A DNA stretch of 64,000 nt, from positions 12,403,683-12,467,682 of the forward strand of contig JASXTE010000002.1 in NCBI GenBank assembly GCA_030280995.1. The letters run 5' to 3'. The position numbers were made by a program, and so were the translations under genes. This document shows positions 1-9,874 of this stretch, one piece after another. Origin of the DNA: Hemileia vastatrix. Taxonomy: Eukaryota; Basidiomycota; Pucciniomycetes; Pucciniales; Zaghouaniaceae. The notes beneath the pieces are model-generated. The model had not been told where the DNA came from, ran no database searches, and saw nothing but the letters and a program-made list of their open reading frames with translations. Position 1 is the first letter of the stretch. Every line of letters starts with the position of its first letter.

Positions 1-1666
1 GAAAGAAAACACAGAGAGAAAAAAAAATAAGACTTTAACAGCAAATTCAAAAACCAAAAAAATATGCAAAAAAATTTTCCATTCTCAGTATATAATATAT
101 GCAAATTGATAATTTGAAGAGAAAGAGAAAAAAATTAAAATTGCGTTGAAAAATGTTGGAGTGTTATTGGAAGGATTTTCGCCCTTATACTAGTTGATTG
201 AGAAATAGAAGTGTTGGATATAGTCGGAGGTGAATCAACTTGTTCATCTTCATACAGCTCTAACCATTGATCTTTGAGGTCAGCAAGTAGGTTATGAAGT
301 ATAGTGCAACACAGAATCCAGTTGATCACCGCCTCCATTTCAGATTTATTTCTAAGAGGACTTCTTAATTCCCTTAAACTAGAAAAACGGCCTTTCAAGA
401 TTCCAATAGAATGTTCAATACGGACTCTTGACTTTGCCAAATGATTGTTGAATTTGGCATTTTGACTGTCTTCTGAAGCTGCTCCCCGAAAAGCAGGAAG
501 TACATACTTTCCATTCACATAAGCAGAATCTGCAAGAAGATACTGATTTTCATCAAAGAATTTTTCAGGTTCATTTAAAATATGCATTCTTTGGAAGACG
601 TAGGAGTCATGACATGAGCCAGGATAGCCAGCGAAGAATGATATAAATTTTTTGTTTACGTCACATATAAGCTGAACGTTAATTGAATATCTATAAAGAA
701 GATATATTTGTTTGTGTTAGTTTCAAGGAGGATGAAAGGAGTTAAAAATAATCTACCTCTTTTTACGGTCAAAGTAATTGTTTCCACCTTGACCAGGTTT
801 CTGGCTCAAAGGAATAGCAGTACCATCAACAAAACCAATACATCCTGGAAAGCCCTCTGCTTGCATAACCTGAGATGATTCAAGTCGCTCTTCTTTTGTT
901 GGCCAGGTGAGAAGTTGAGATTCCAAGGAGTTGATGGCAGTGATACATCGTTTGGTATAAGTGTTAACTGAACCATACCCTAAATCAAAGACATTTTCTA
1001 AATGTTTCAAAGCGGCTCCATTACCATTTGAACCCAAACGACATAGTGTGATGGCCAATTGAATTGAAGGATGTCGTTGTTCTTTTTGAGAATTATTGTG
1101 AAATATGGGATGATCCTGAATAAGCTCAAGCAATTTAAGGAAACATTCCTGAGAAGTCCTGAACAGCTGTCTAAAACTGGGTGTAGATAGGTTAAGAAGT
1201 GTTTGGATGGTGTGCTTGGGGGTATGAAGTACTTGAGGCTTTCTGGGAAGAAGGTAACGTTTCCTGGCCATTTTTGATAAAACGACAAAATCTTCTTCTA
1301 GATCAGAATCGGAATCAGAGTCCAAGAGCAGTTCAAGCGCCATGAAAGTCATTGCTTTATGTAATTTATCACGATTTGAAATTGAGGAAGGCATGACTCT
1401 TATATGATATGATATGAAGATGTAAGTGATGTACGATGTTTTGAGTTATGAAGTGTTATTCTGCGGAGTGCTGCGTATGAATGGGATGATGCTGACAAAT
1501 CAGTGAAATGGGACTTGATGGTGAAATCAGCACTTTTGGTTGAGAAAGTGCGGATTTGAGTGAAATAAGTGACTTATTTCATTTTGAAATCCACCAGTAT
1601 TGGGGCTAGTGTGTTTTGGAAATCCGCACTTATTTAAGTGCGGATTTGCCAGAACTGACACCCCCT
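1..1666 (-). mobile_element. H1-A: PIF/Harbinger-like DNA transposon, 3' part cut by window start
   Basis: Minus-strand copy of the H1 family. Its transposase-side terminus is inside the window and ends GACACCCCCT at 1657-1666, the complement of the TIR AGGGGGTGTCAGTTCTGGC seen in H1-C. The outer flank reads ATT (1667-1669), fitting a 3-bp AT-rich target duplication. Subterminal DNA carries copies of AAATCCGCACTT in both orientations (about 1620-1650). Position 1 corresponds to 28324 of H1-C, so the truncated Myb-like end lies outside the window. Encodes an apparently intact transposase. Confidence 0.88.
135..1394 (-). CDS. Harbinger-like transposase (DDE_Tnp_4/HARBI1 type), two exons, apparently intact
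   Basis: Cut-and-paste transposase with an RNase-H-fold DDE catalytic core. Exon 1 is 1394-757 and exon 2 is 690-135; the intron 756-691 is GT-AG and splits an Arg codon after a KK pair. ATG at 1394 follows the conserved start MPSSISNR. Exon 1 holds an acidic run (LDSDSDSDLEED), a basic patch and a helical DNA-binding region, then GFVDGTAIPLSQKP with the first catalytic Asp at its end. Exon 2 carries LLADSAY (second Asp) and RIEHSIGILKGRF (catalytic Glu). About 398 residues, normal for HARBI1-like proteins. No frameshift or stop was seen. Nearly identical to the copy at 28458-29717. Known of the family: it usually needs a Myb/SANT partner protein; none is visible with this copy. Confidence 0.85.
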
Positions 1667-1991
1667 ATTGAATAAAATATTTAAAAAAAATTCAGTATAA
1701 TTTGATTTTATGTTATATTAGGGGGTGTCAGTTCTGGTAAATCCGCACTTATCTAAGTGCAGATTTCCAAAACACACTAGCCTTAACACTGGTGGATTTC
1801 AAAACAAAAAAAGTCACTTATTTCACTCAAATCTGCACTTTCTCAACCAAAAGTGCTGATTTCACCATCAAGTCCCATTTCACTGATTTGTCAGCATCAT
1901 CCCATTCATACACAGCACTCTGCAGCATAACACTTCATAACTCAAAACATCGTACATCATTTATATTTTCATATCATATCATATAAGAGTC

Positions 1992-4083
1992 ATGCCTTCC
2001 TCACTTTCAAATCATGCTAAATTACATAAAGCAATGACTTTCATAGCTCTTGATCTCCTCTTTGACTCTGATTGCAATTCTGATTCTGATCTTGAAGAAG
2101 ATTTTATTTTTTTTTATTTATCAAAAATGGCCAGGAAACGTTACCTTCTTCCAAGAAAGCCTCAAGTACTTCATACCCCCAAGTACACCATCCAAAAACA
2201 CTTCTTAACCTATCTGTACCCAGTTTTAGACAACTTGTTCAGGACTTCTCAGGAATGTTTCCTTTAATTTCTTGAGCTTATTCAGGATCATCCCATATTT
2301 CACAATAATTCTCAAAAAGAACAATGACATCCTTCAATTCAATTGTCCATCACACTATGTTGTTTGGGTTCCAATTGTAATGAAGCCACTTTGAAACATT
2401 TAGAAAATGTCTTTGATTTAGGGTATGGTTCAGTTAACACTTATACCAAATGATGCATCACTGCCATCAACTCCTTGGAATCTCAACTTCTCACTGGGCC
2501 AACAAATGAAGAGTGACTTGAATCATCTCAGGTTATGCAAGCAGAGGGCTTTCCAGGATGTATTGGTTTTGTTGACGGTGTGGTCTTCCAACATTGGCAG
2601 GGGCCTTTGTTGTGTGATTTGGCGCTGTTTGTGCATGTCTTAATTGACAGCTGTTAAGGAATTTGGTATTTTTCTGGTTTTATTCTGTGGATATTGGGTC
2701 TGCGGGTATGTGGGTACTATCATTGGATAGCCCTGGTTTTTCTCTATATTTTATGTCTTGAAGACATTTTTCATATTCTGAGTTTTAAGGGGTCATTTCC
2801 TCATTTTTCATTTATAAAAGATTGCTGTTTAATTTTGTTTTTCGTGTTTTACAGGCTAACCTTAAGGCTTAGGGTTAAGTGCTTAGTACCATTTGATAGA
2901 GCTAATTTTTCTCTATATTTCATGTCCCAATGTTGTTATAGTGAAATTCCGTGTTTTAAAGGTTTTAGTAGTTGTAGCTAATTTTTCTAAGTAGATTAGT
3001 GGTTTTTATTGGTTTTCTGGCTTCAGGGAGGCCGGGCCGCTTCAGGCGGCATCTCCGACGTCGGGCGGCCCGCCCGCCTCTGTTTTAGGAGGTTGGGGAG
3101 CGCTCCAGGAGGGTTTTTTATGCAATTTGGCAGTTACAGGCGCCAGATTGGTGGGCGCGCATGGGCTCTTAGTTAGTGGTCTGTGTGTAAATAGTGAAAA
3201 GACAGTTTGGGGCAACCTTAATCATCATACAACCATCCGGAGGTGATCTCATTGTTCCTCACTCAGTTTTCACTGTTTTCTGGCCACAATTGGCTGTGTT
3301 TGTTGCAAGTGAGTTCTTCATTTAACTTAACTTTGGCAACTGTTTTCTCTGTTATAGTCTTGCAAGCTATAGCAAGTATTATTGCTGTCTCTGGTGTGGA
3401 TTTGCAGCCTACATCAAGTATCTTTGCTGTCTCTGGTGTGGACTTTGTTCTACATTTCAGTTCTTTGGTCTGGTAGTCTATCTGGTGACTACTTTCTTGG
3501 CTCATCAAGCAGTCAAGTGTGTTTAAAAGGGGTCTTTAGCAAAACAGGAACCAACTTACTTTAGCAAGTAAATCTCACTCTATTTTTCTAAAGGGACAGG
3601 GGATTTTCTCTCTGGTTTTTCTCCAACTCCCTTGGTCAAGGCCTATAGCTAGTACTATAGGATTGTCTACAACGGTACTACTATTCCTTTGAGCCAGAAA
3701 CCTGCTCAAGGTGGAAACAATCACTTTGACCGTAAAAAGAGGTAGATTATTTTTAACTACTTTAATTCTCTTTTAAACTAACACAAACAACTGTATCTTC
3801 ATTATAGATATTTAATTTCCGTTCAGCTTATATGTGACATAAACAAAAAATTTATATCATTCTTTTCTGGCTATCCTGGCTCATGTCATGACTCCTACGT
3901 CTTCCAAAGAATGCAAATTTCAAATGAACCTGAAAAATTCTTTGATGAAGATCAGTATCTTCTTGCAGATTATGCTTATGCAAATGGAAAGTATGTACTT
4001 CCTGCTTTTTGGGGAGCAGATTCAGAAGACAGTCAAAATTCCAAGTTCAAAAATCATTTGGCAAAGTCAAGAGTCCATATTCT
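1992..4083 (+). pseudogene. Harbinger-like transposase pseudogene of H1-B
   Basis: Plus-strand homologue of the 135-1394 transposase. It starts at the ATG at 1992 (MPSSLSNHAK) but is broken by indels and stops: reading is lost around 2195-2270 and several frames are needed to follow the similarity. The catalytic segment GFVDG ends at the solo LTR insertion (2579-3671) and resumes downstream as the TTIPLSQKP equivalent near 3676. The second exon (about 3807-4083) gives MQISNEPEKFFDEDQYLLADYAY and runs to the breakpoint with H2 sequence, losing the catalytic Glu region. Cannot make a functional transposase. Confidence 0.85.
2579..3671. mobile_element. Solo LTR (about 1.09 kb) inserted in H1-B transposase
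   Basis: The segment interrupts the transposase exactly inside the VDGT codons. It begins TGTGG and ends CTACA, the TG...CA termini of an LTR, and is flanked by ACGG at 2575-2578 and 3672-3675. If the base before (g versus a) is a later mutation, the duplication would be 5 bp. No gag or pol is present. It has a conspicuous GC-rich patch at 3025-3085 and a repeated phrase around GCTGTCTCTGGTGTGGA (about 3381-3445), both unlike the AT-rich surroundings. It is not similar to the other LTRs in this window, so its parent family is not represented here. Confidence 0.7.
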
Positions 4084-4159
4084 AAGAAGAGAGAGATAAA
4101 AGCCTAAAAAAAAAATCAGATAAGAGTTTCAGAAGCCTTATTCACTAACTGTGCAATAT

Positions 4160-4530
4160 AAAAACATAAAATAAAGTGAAATTTGAGAAAAGGCTTAATT
4201 TTAAAGTTTAATATCTCAGCAACCACTGAACCAAATTCAAACCAGTTTTTTGGGAAATATAGTATATCCTTCAAAAGAATTTTAAGCTAAAATACATGTG
4301 ATTTTAATAAACCTAATTCTAATTTTTTACTTAAAAACATGAAATAAAAAAAATTCAAATTGGGGAAAAAAGGCTCAACTTTAAAGGTCAATATCTCAGC
4401 CACTGCTGAACCAAATTTAAATCCATTTGTAGGAAATAAAAGGTAGCCTTCAGGAGAATCTTCAGTTTAAAGTAAATTAGATTCAAAAAACCTAACCCTA
4501 ATTCTAATTTTAATTTTCAAAATTTTACAA
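4160..4530. repeat. Two-unit tandem repeat (about 185 bp) in the H2 spacer
   Basis: Two successive blocks share the order AAGGCT-AACTTTAAAG-TCAATATCTCAGC-ACC-CTGAACCAAAT ... TTCAGGAGAATCTTCAG ... CCTAACCCTAA. The same duplicated block occurs in H2-a at about 15590-15960, so the duplication predates the split of these copies. The units end in a telomere-like CCTAACCCTAA phrase (for example 4491-4501). No ORF explains them. Confidence 0.6.
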
Positions 4531-5477
4531 GAACTTGAAAAGTGATCATGGAATTGACAATGAGAGGAGTTTAATAAGTCCATTGTTATCCAGATAAGAG
4601 TTCTACATATATTTAAGTATGAAGTTTTAATAGGAAGAAATATATATCATATAGGCATGAAAAAAATGAAATGAAACTTACCTTGATTGAAAAGTAGGAA
4701 AAATAGAGTGAGAAAGATTGACATTGGAATTTAGGGAGAATTGAATATGGAGTAAGTAAAATGTGTAAAGAATGTGCAATGTATGTGTTTTATTGATATG
4801 GAACCAAAAAAAAGTGAAATAGGAGAAAGGGAGGATAATGACCATGCCAAGGAGGGATGGAGAGTAGGATGATGGAGCTAAAAAAGAATGGAAAGGGGGA
4901 GAAAAATAAAGGTTAATTTTACCATTAAAATCAAAAATAACTACTTACAAAAAAATTTAGATACAAAAAAGAAAAAAAAAACACAAAAAAACACAAAAAT
5001 TATAATTAGCAATCAAAAAATTAAAAAAATGAATAAAATGACTTACCTGGAGAGATGAGATGAGAAAATAAATGAAACTGAATTTTTCAAGGGATGTTTG
5101 AGGAGAGGAGGAAAAGGATATGAGTAATGAATGAAAAAAGAAACAGTAAAAAATTATGTGATTGCAGGAAATATGTGATCTCATGTTGAACTGGTGAATG
5201 AAAACAAATACGACATACAAAAAAGAGACATTCACCATAAATTCAAAATAAAAATGAATATTCAAAAAAAAAACACCAAACCAATTGAATAAAGCACACA
5301 AATTGAACATTCAGAGAGTATGAAAAAAAATGAAAAGGATTGTGTTTCAAAATGTTGGAGGGTGATTGGCATAAAGACATAGTGTTTTCTGGTGAAAAGA
5401 ATGTTTTGTGGTTCAAAGGAGGGGAGAGCTGGTGAAGGTTTGGGATCCTCTTCCTCATAAAGATCATTGACAAGACA

Positions 5478-7939
5478 TACACCACGCAATATTTGGGGGG
5501 GGACTTGCTAGCAAGTCCTCAACTTGAAGTCAGATGGAACTCATACTGGACTCAGACTGAACTCAGACTTGACTCAGGCTAAACTTTTCTTTGAACCCAT
5601 CTTGAGCTCTTAACCAAAAATGGATGAGTCTGCGCTGTAATAATAGTGAAAGTTTAATGAATAATTTATAGAAATAATAACAAGGAAAGATTAATAATAT
5701 GATCCATTCACAGAATTTTTTTCATAAAACTCATTTTCATTTTCATTTTAAATTTCACTTGATCATTAAAAAGACTGAGAATTATACTATTTACTTTAAA
5801 AACATCACTTTTAACCTCTCTAATTATTTTATTCTATTTTTTTTTTTGAAGAAATATAAAATAAGATCAGTGGTTCTTTTTATTGATAACTCCTTTTAAC
5901 CAAGAATTTGAAGCTTTTATTTTTTAATTTAAACCATATTACCTGATTTTTTTTGTATTTTTATTATTTCTGATTATGAAATATAACCAACATATTTTAC
6001 TATTACATTTAAAAATAAATACAATAAACTCATAAAATACATAAGTTCAATAGTTTAAAATTTCTCTAAATTTTTTGTTCTAGTTTTCATCTTTTTGCTA
6101 GAATTTTCCTATTATATTATTTATTTATATCATGTATAGTTATCAGAAGCATTTTGTGAATTCTTGTGTCAAAAAGCAAAATAGTATTTCATTACCAATT
6201 ATTTTACTATATTACTTTCTTGGTCTTAAAGTGCATTGTAAATCAAAAATATAAAATAAAGACATATAAACTATAGGTTTAAGTTCAAAAGTATCAATAA
6301 AAAATAATTATCAATCATTTTCTATATTGGTAGAATAGAGCTGTAGATTGAGGGGGTGGACTCTGATGTTTGCCTGAAGAACAAAGCTCACTCTCCATTT
6401 TTCACTACCTCAATGGACAACCTCTCAATCTCTCCACACAACTTTTTCTGCCTTGTCATTTCTGTTAATTCTATAACCACTCCCCACCCTTTTATTGCCC
6501 TCCTGATACATTTGCTACACCCTTTAAGCTTCAAAATCTAAGTTTAAGCCCTCCTCACTTCTCCCCTCCACTCTATTTTCACTTTTAACACAACTCCACC
6601 CCTTTTGCAACCTCTTGCTCACCTCTCATTCCCCTCACTCACCCCAATCACCTCTATTAGCCCTCAACAGCCTTTCTCTCACATTCTCAAACTATTACTC
6701 ACCTCCCCAGTCTGTTTTCCACATCCCCCAGCTCTTGCTTACCTCCCCTATCCCTTTCTCACCTTCCCAAGCCCTTTCCAACACTTCACTCATCTCCCCC
6801 AGCCTCCCCCAGTCCCTTACATTGGCTGGAGATGTGAGAGAGGTGCTTTAAAGACTAAGGAGGTCTGGTAGAAGTGAGTGAGAGGCTTTTATCACCTCTC
6901 CCAGCCTCCCCAGTCCCTTAATTTGGCTTGAGATGTGAGAGAGGTGCTTTAAAGACTAAGTAGGGCTGGTAGCAGTAGGTGAGAGGCTTTTATCACCTAT
7001 CCTAGCCCTTTAAAGACCCTTGCTCACCTTTTTCAGCCTTCCTGAAGTGTATTAGGGGCTTTTATAACCTCTCCCAGCCCTTTAAAGCCCCTCTCTCACC
7101 TTCCCCAGCCTTCCCTGGTCCCTCTATTTCTCTGGGTGAGGTGAGCAATGAGATGGGAGAGGTGAAAAAAGTGCTGGGGAGGCATGCAAGGGGTTGGGAA
7201 GTAGCCAACTTTTAATCAACTTGAGAATAATTAATATGCATAAATTAGACATAACAAGGAATAAAATCTTGAGGAATTATAAACCATTCCAAGTGGTAAA
7301 TAATGTAACTAAATACATATATTAGAATTTGAGTTGCTTGTTTTTACCAAAAAAATGTGGCCAAGTGTTGAGAAAGGAAGATATTTGTAGGGAAGAAACA
7401 TGAAAAATGAAAAAATACAAAGTGAAATAAAACTAAATAATGAGAGTGGGCTGGGAAAGGTGAGTGAGGTTCTGGGGGAGGTGTGAGAAATAAAGAGAAG
7501 AGAAGGGAGAGGGGTGGAAGAAGAGGAGAGTTGTTTTCTCACTGTGAAGGGAAGGGATAGGGTAGAAAGGGTAAGTAGATGGAAAGGTTAGCAACAAGAT
7601 AAGGGAAGTAGGATAGGAATGCAGATTGAAGATAAGGGAGAATTAGGGGAGGGAGGTATAAGATGGAAGTCCCACTTAGAATTTTACCAGGAATTATTTC
7701 AGGAAGCAAAAAAAGCACTAGACGTCTAGTGCACACTTTTTTCCAGCTGTGAATATTTTTTGAACTATTAATCAACTGTGGTTCAATGAATGTTCAAATA
7801 AGTTTCAAGGTGTTTTCAAAGTGGATTCAATATTTCTTCATGATTGTTTCATCACCACCTCAATGTGTTCTGAAAAAGATATAAATTAGGGTTCAAGGTT
7901 GAAGACTCGCTAGCAAGTCCACCCCCATATTGCATGGTG
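5478..7939. mobile_element. Non-autonomous CACTA-like element, 2.46 kb
   Basis: Left end TACCACGCAATATTTGGG and right end complementary to CACCATGCAATATGGGGG belong to the family whose best copy (60970-61230) starts CAC and has a 3-bp duplication. Directly inside is the palindromic ACTTGCTAGCAAGT, at the other end ACTCGCTAGCAAGT. Flanks ACA (5475-5477) and ATA (7940-7942) are a plausible one-mismatch 3-bp duplication. The interior holds subterminal CTGAACTCAGAC-like repeats, pyrimidine- and purine-rich tracts (6540-7140) and no recognisable protein; ORFs over the C-rich tract look like low complexity. An 18-bp perfect palindrome lies near 7716. Confidence 0.65.
7716..7733. repeat. 18-bp perfect palindrome GCACTAGACGTCTAGTGC
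   Basis: A perfect inverted repeat with flanking A and T runs, inside the CACTA-like element. A diverged version with the same flanks (AAAAAAAGCACTATACATCTAGTGCGCAC) occurs at about 42348-42376 near the methyltransferase gene, so the segment is itself a repeated sequence. It may be a buried element terminus or a protein-binding palindrome; nothing here decides. Confidence 0.5.
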
Positions 7940-8770
7940 ATATAAACTAAAGTGTCTTCCAAACCCAAGTCAGAATCAGAGTCAGTAGCTTAAGTTAAGG
8001 TGATAGCATTCATATATGAGTGAATTTACTTCCTAGTAGAGAGGTGCTTCATTATTGTCTGTAGAGAAGGTTTTTAGTAGAATGTTTAGGTGATGAGTGG
8101 GAAGTGGGAATTTTCCACCAAATGAGTAAGTGGGGTGTGTTGATAGACAAAAAATTTATCTTTTTGCCACAAAATTTAAGTAGCAGAGTGAAGAGAGATA
8201 TAAGGATGGCTTCCACAATTATATGTCATGTGACTTGCTGAAAAATCAATCATGGCACTGATGAGTTTGGGATCAGGAATTAAGAATAGAAATTGGGGTA
8301 TTAGGGGTGGGATAATGCATTATAATGCAATCCTTATCTGCTATCTCCAAGTCTAGTGGATAAGGAATCCATAATCATGCATAATCCCACCCCTTATACC
8401 CCAATTTAAATTCCTAATTCCTGATCCCAAACTCATCACATCCATGATGGATTTTTAAAAAAGTCACATGACTTATAATTGCTGATGCCATCCTTAAGTC
8501 TTTCCTCACTCTATGCTACTTAATTTTGGGGGAAAATACTTAAGTTTTCTTCTATCTACACCCCTCAAATGCAAATTTGGAAGTGAACTCCCACTTTCCT
8601 CATCACATAAGCCTTCCACCAACAACTATGAAACACCTCTCTACTAGGAAGCTACTTCACTCAACTATGAATGCTATTGCTTTACTTTTAGTTCTTTACT
8701 ATAAATGTGACTCTGATTTGGAAGATACTTTAGCCTGTATGTTTTTATTTCCAAAAAGTGTTACATAAAC
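7940..8770. repeat. Head-to-head inverted repeat of two H2 transposase ends
   Basis: The minus-strand transposase N-terminus and upstream DNA of H2-e (about 8320 back to 7940) and the plus-strand counterpart in H2-d (about 8350 to 8740) form a long imperfect palindrome centred near 8335. The centre keeps the H2 subterminal motif (GGATAATGCATTAT, CTAGTGGATAAGGAATCC, TTATACCCCAATT) on both arms, but neither copy retains the AGGGGGTATCA terminus. This points to a fusion of two truncated elements rather than two clean insertions. Confidence 0.6.
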
Positions 8771-9874
8771 CCAAGGGGGCCAAATCTTCATCATGATCCC
8801 AGATATGACTTCAGCTCAATTCTCAACATTCCTCAACTAAACTTCACTCAACTATTTCAAACTTCTCCCAATTCTTTCTTCAAACTTTATCAACTCATCT
8901 TTGAACATCCTATCTTTCATAACAATTCTCAAAATAAACAGCATAATCCTGCTATTCAACTTGCTGTTGCACTATGTCACTTTGGCTCAAATAGAAATGG
9001 TGCTGCTGTAAGACATTTGGATCATCTCTTAAACATAGGATATGGTATGGTGATATTATACACCAAGCGCTGTATGATTTCTATCCTTTCCCTCAAGTCT
9101 CAAACACTTTCATGGCCAGCTCCACAACAGCAACTTTAATCCTCTCAAGTAATGCAAGCCAAAGGTTTCCCTGGATGTAGCACATTTATACCTTTGAGTC
9201 AAAAGCGTGCTCATGATGTAAACCATTATTTCAATTGCAAAAAATATTTTCTTAAAAATTTTCTCCAATTTAAAATCTTTCATAAACTAACTTTTAAACT
9301 TCTTTGTAGATACTCTATTACCATTCAACTTGTCTGTGATCTCAAAAAAAAGCATATTGCTTTTCACAGTGGCTTCCCTGTCTCATTTCATGACTCTTCC
9401 ATCTTCCAAAGAATGAGGATTTCTCAAAGTCCTGACTCATACTTTGAAGAAGCTCAGTACCTCCTTTCAGACTCAGAATATTCAAGTGGAAAGTAAATTA
9501 TACCTGCTTTCTGTGGTGCAGCTTTAGAAAATGACCCAATAACCACCTTTAATTATCACCTTGCCCAATCAAGAGTATGAATTGAACCTGCTATTGGTAT
9601 TTTAAAGGGAATATTCTCTAGTCTCCAGGAACTCAGAATCAGATTTCAAAAAAATTTGGAGATCAAAACTGCAAATCATTGTATCACGACTTGTGTTATA
9701 CTCAACAATATCCTAACTTATTTAAAAGATGAGTGGAATGATCTTTATGAAGAAGAGGATCCTGAACCAGAACTGGCTCTCCCCTCCCTTGAATCACAAA
9801 ACATTCATTCAACAAGCATACACTTTGTCATTATGCCAATCACCCTCCACCATTTTGAAACACAAACCTTTTAA
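8628..9874 (+). pseudogene. H2-d Harbinger-like transposase pseudogene
   Basis: Begins at ATG 8628 (MKHLSTRKLLHSTMNAI), giving the same N-terminus as H2-a. A stop follows at about 8766 and further stops after that. The first catalytic segment is damaged: FPGC is followed directly by a STFIPLSQ-like sequence, so GFVDGT is missing. The second exon (after an intron about 9240-9309) reads SITIQLVCDL ... HDSSIFQRMRIS ... LLSDSEY, then another stop. The Glu region (IGILKG equivalent) is near 9595. The C-terminus NDLYEEEDPEPELALPS ends at 9874. Inactive. Confidence 0.83.

Larger units (their letters stand above)
1720..4085 (+). mobile_element. H1-B: decayed H1 Harbinger-like transposon, head to head with H1-A
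   Basis: Begins with the TIR AGGGGGTGTCAGTTCTGG at 1720, preceded by ATT (1717-1719). Its first bases mirror the H1-A terminus, so the two elements point away from each other with only 53 bp between them. H1-B carries the transposase on the plus strand, an inserted solo LTR (2579-3671), and stops abruptly near 4085, where H2-type spacer sequence begins, so its far end is lost. Confidence 0.8.
5243..8052 (-). pseudogene. H2-type Harbinger transposase pseudogene, split by a CACTA-like element
   Basis: The N-terminal part lies at about 8052-7940 (start MKHLST equivalent, then an acidic stretch like DSDSDLG). The C-terminal part lies at 5489-5243 (NDLYEEEDPKPSPALPS ... MPITLQHFETQSF). The middle, with all catalytic Asp and Glu motifs, is absent. 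The CACTA-like element at 5478-7939 sits exactly between the remnants, so an internal deletion came first. The reading frame is not continuous. Homologous to pseudogenes at 8628-9874, 16784-17416 and 54064-55310. Confidence 0.72.
4086..8335 (-). mobile_element. H2-e: truncated H2 Harbinger-like element, minus strand
   Basis: Matches the spacer and transposase half of H2-a (15540-17796) in the same strand sense. 4100-5240 is the non-coding spacer, including two imperfect units of about 185 bp (near 4160-4340 and 4345-4530) and the conserved complement of CCAG-GTAAGTC at about 5038-5052. The transposase pseudogene follows, split by a CACTA-like insertion. The Myb and TET half is missing: the element is cut at about 4085 against H1-B. 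At its other end it runs into a head-to-head copy near 8335 without an intact TIR. Confidence 0.72.

Noticed and set aside
3243..3564. ORFs in both strands within the solo LTR
   Set aside because: Short, overlapping on both strands, generated by the GCTGTCTCTGGTGTGGA repeat; no family resemblance.
4485..4505. CCTAACCCTAA as a telomere-derived sequence
   Set aside because: Only two repeats, always inside the H2 spacer unit, at 4491, 15751 and 15927; it is part of the transposon and not a telomere scar.
4957..5310. 117-residue Phe-rich ORF on the minus strand
   Set aside because: A-rich spacer of H2-e; the equivalent region of H2-a does not keep the frame.
6356..6871. Ser/Pro/Leu-rich ORFs in the CACTA-like element
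   Set aside because: Simple CCTC-type repeats; no conserved residues and no similarity to a transposase.
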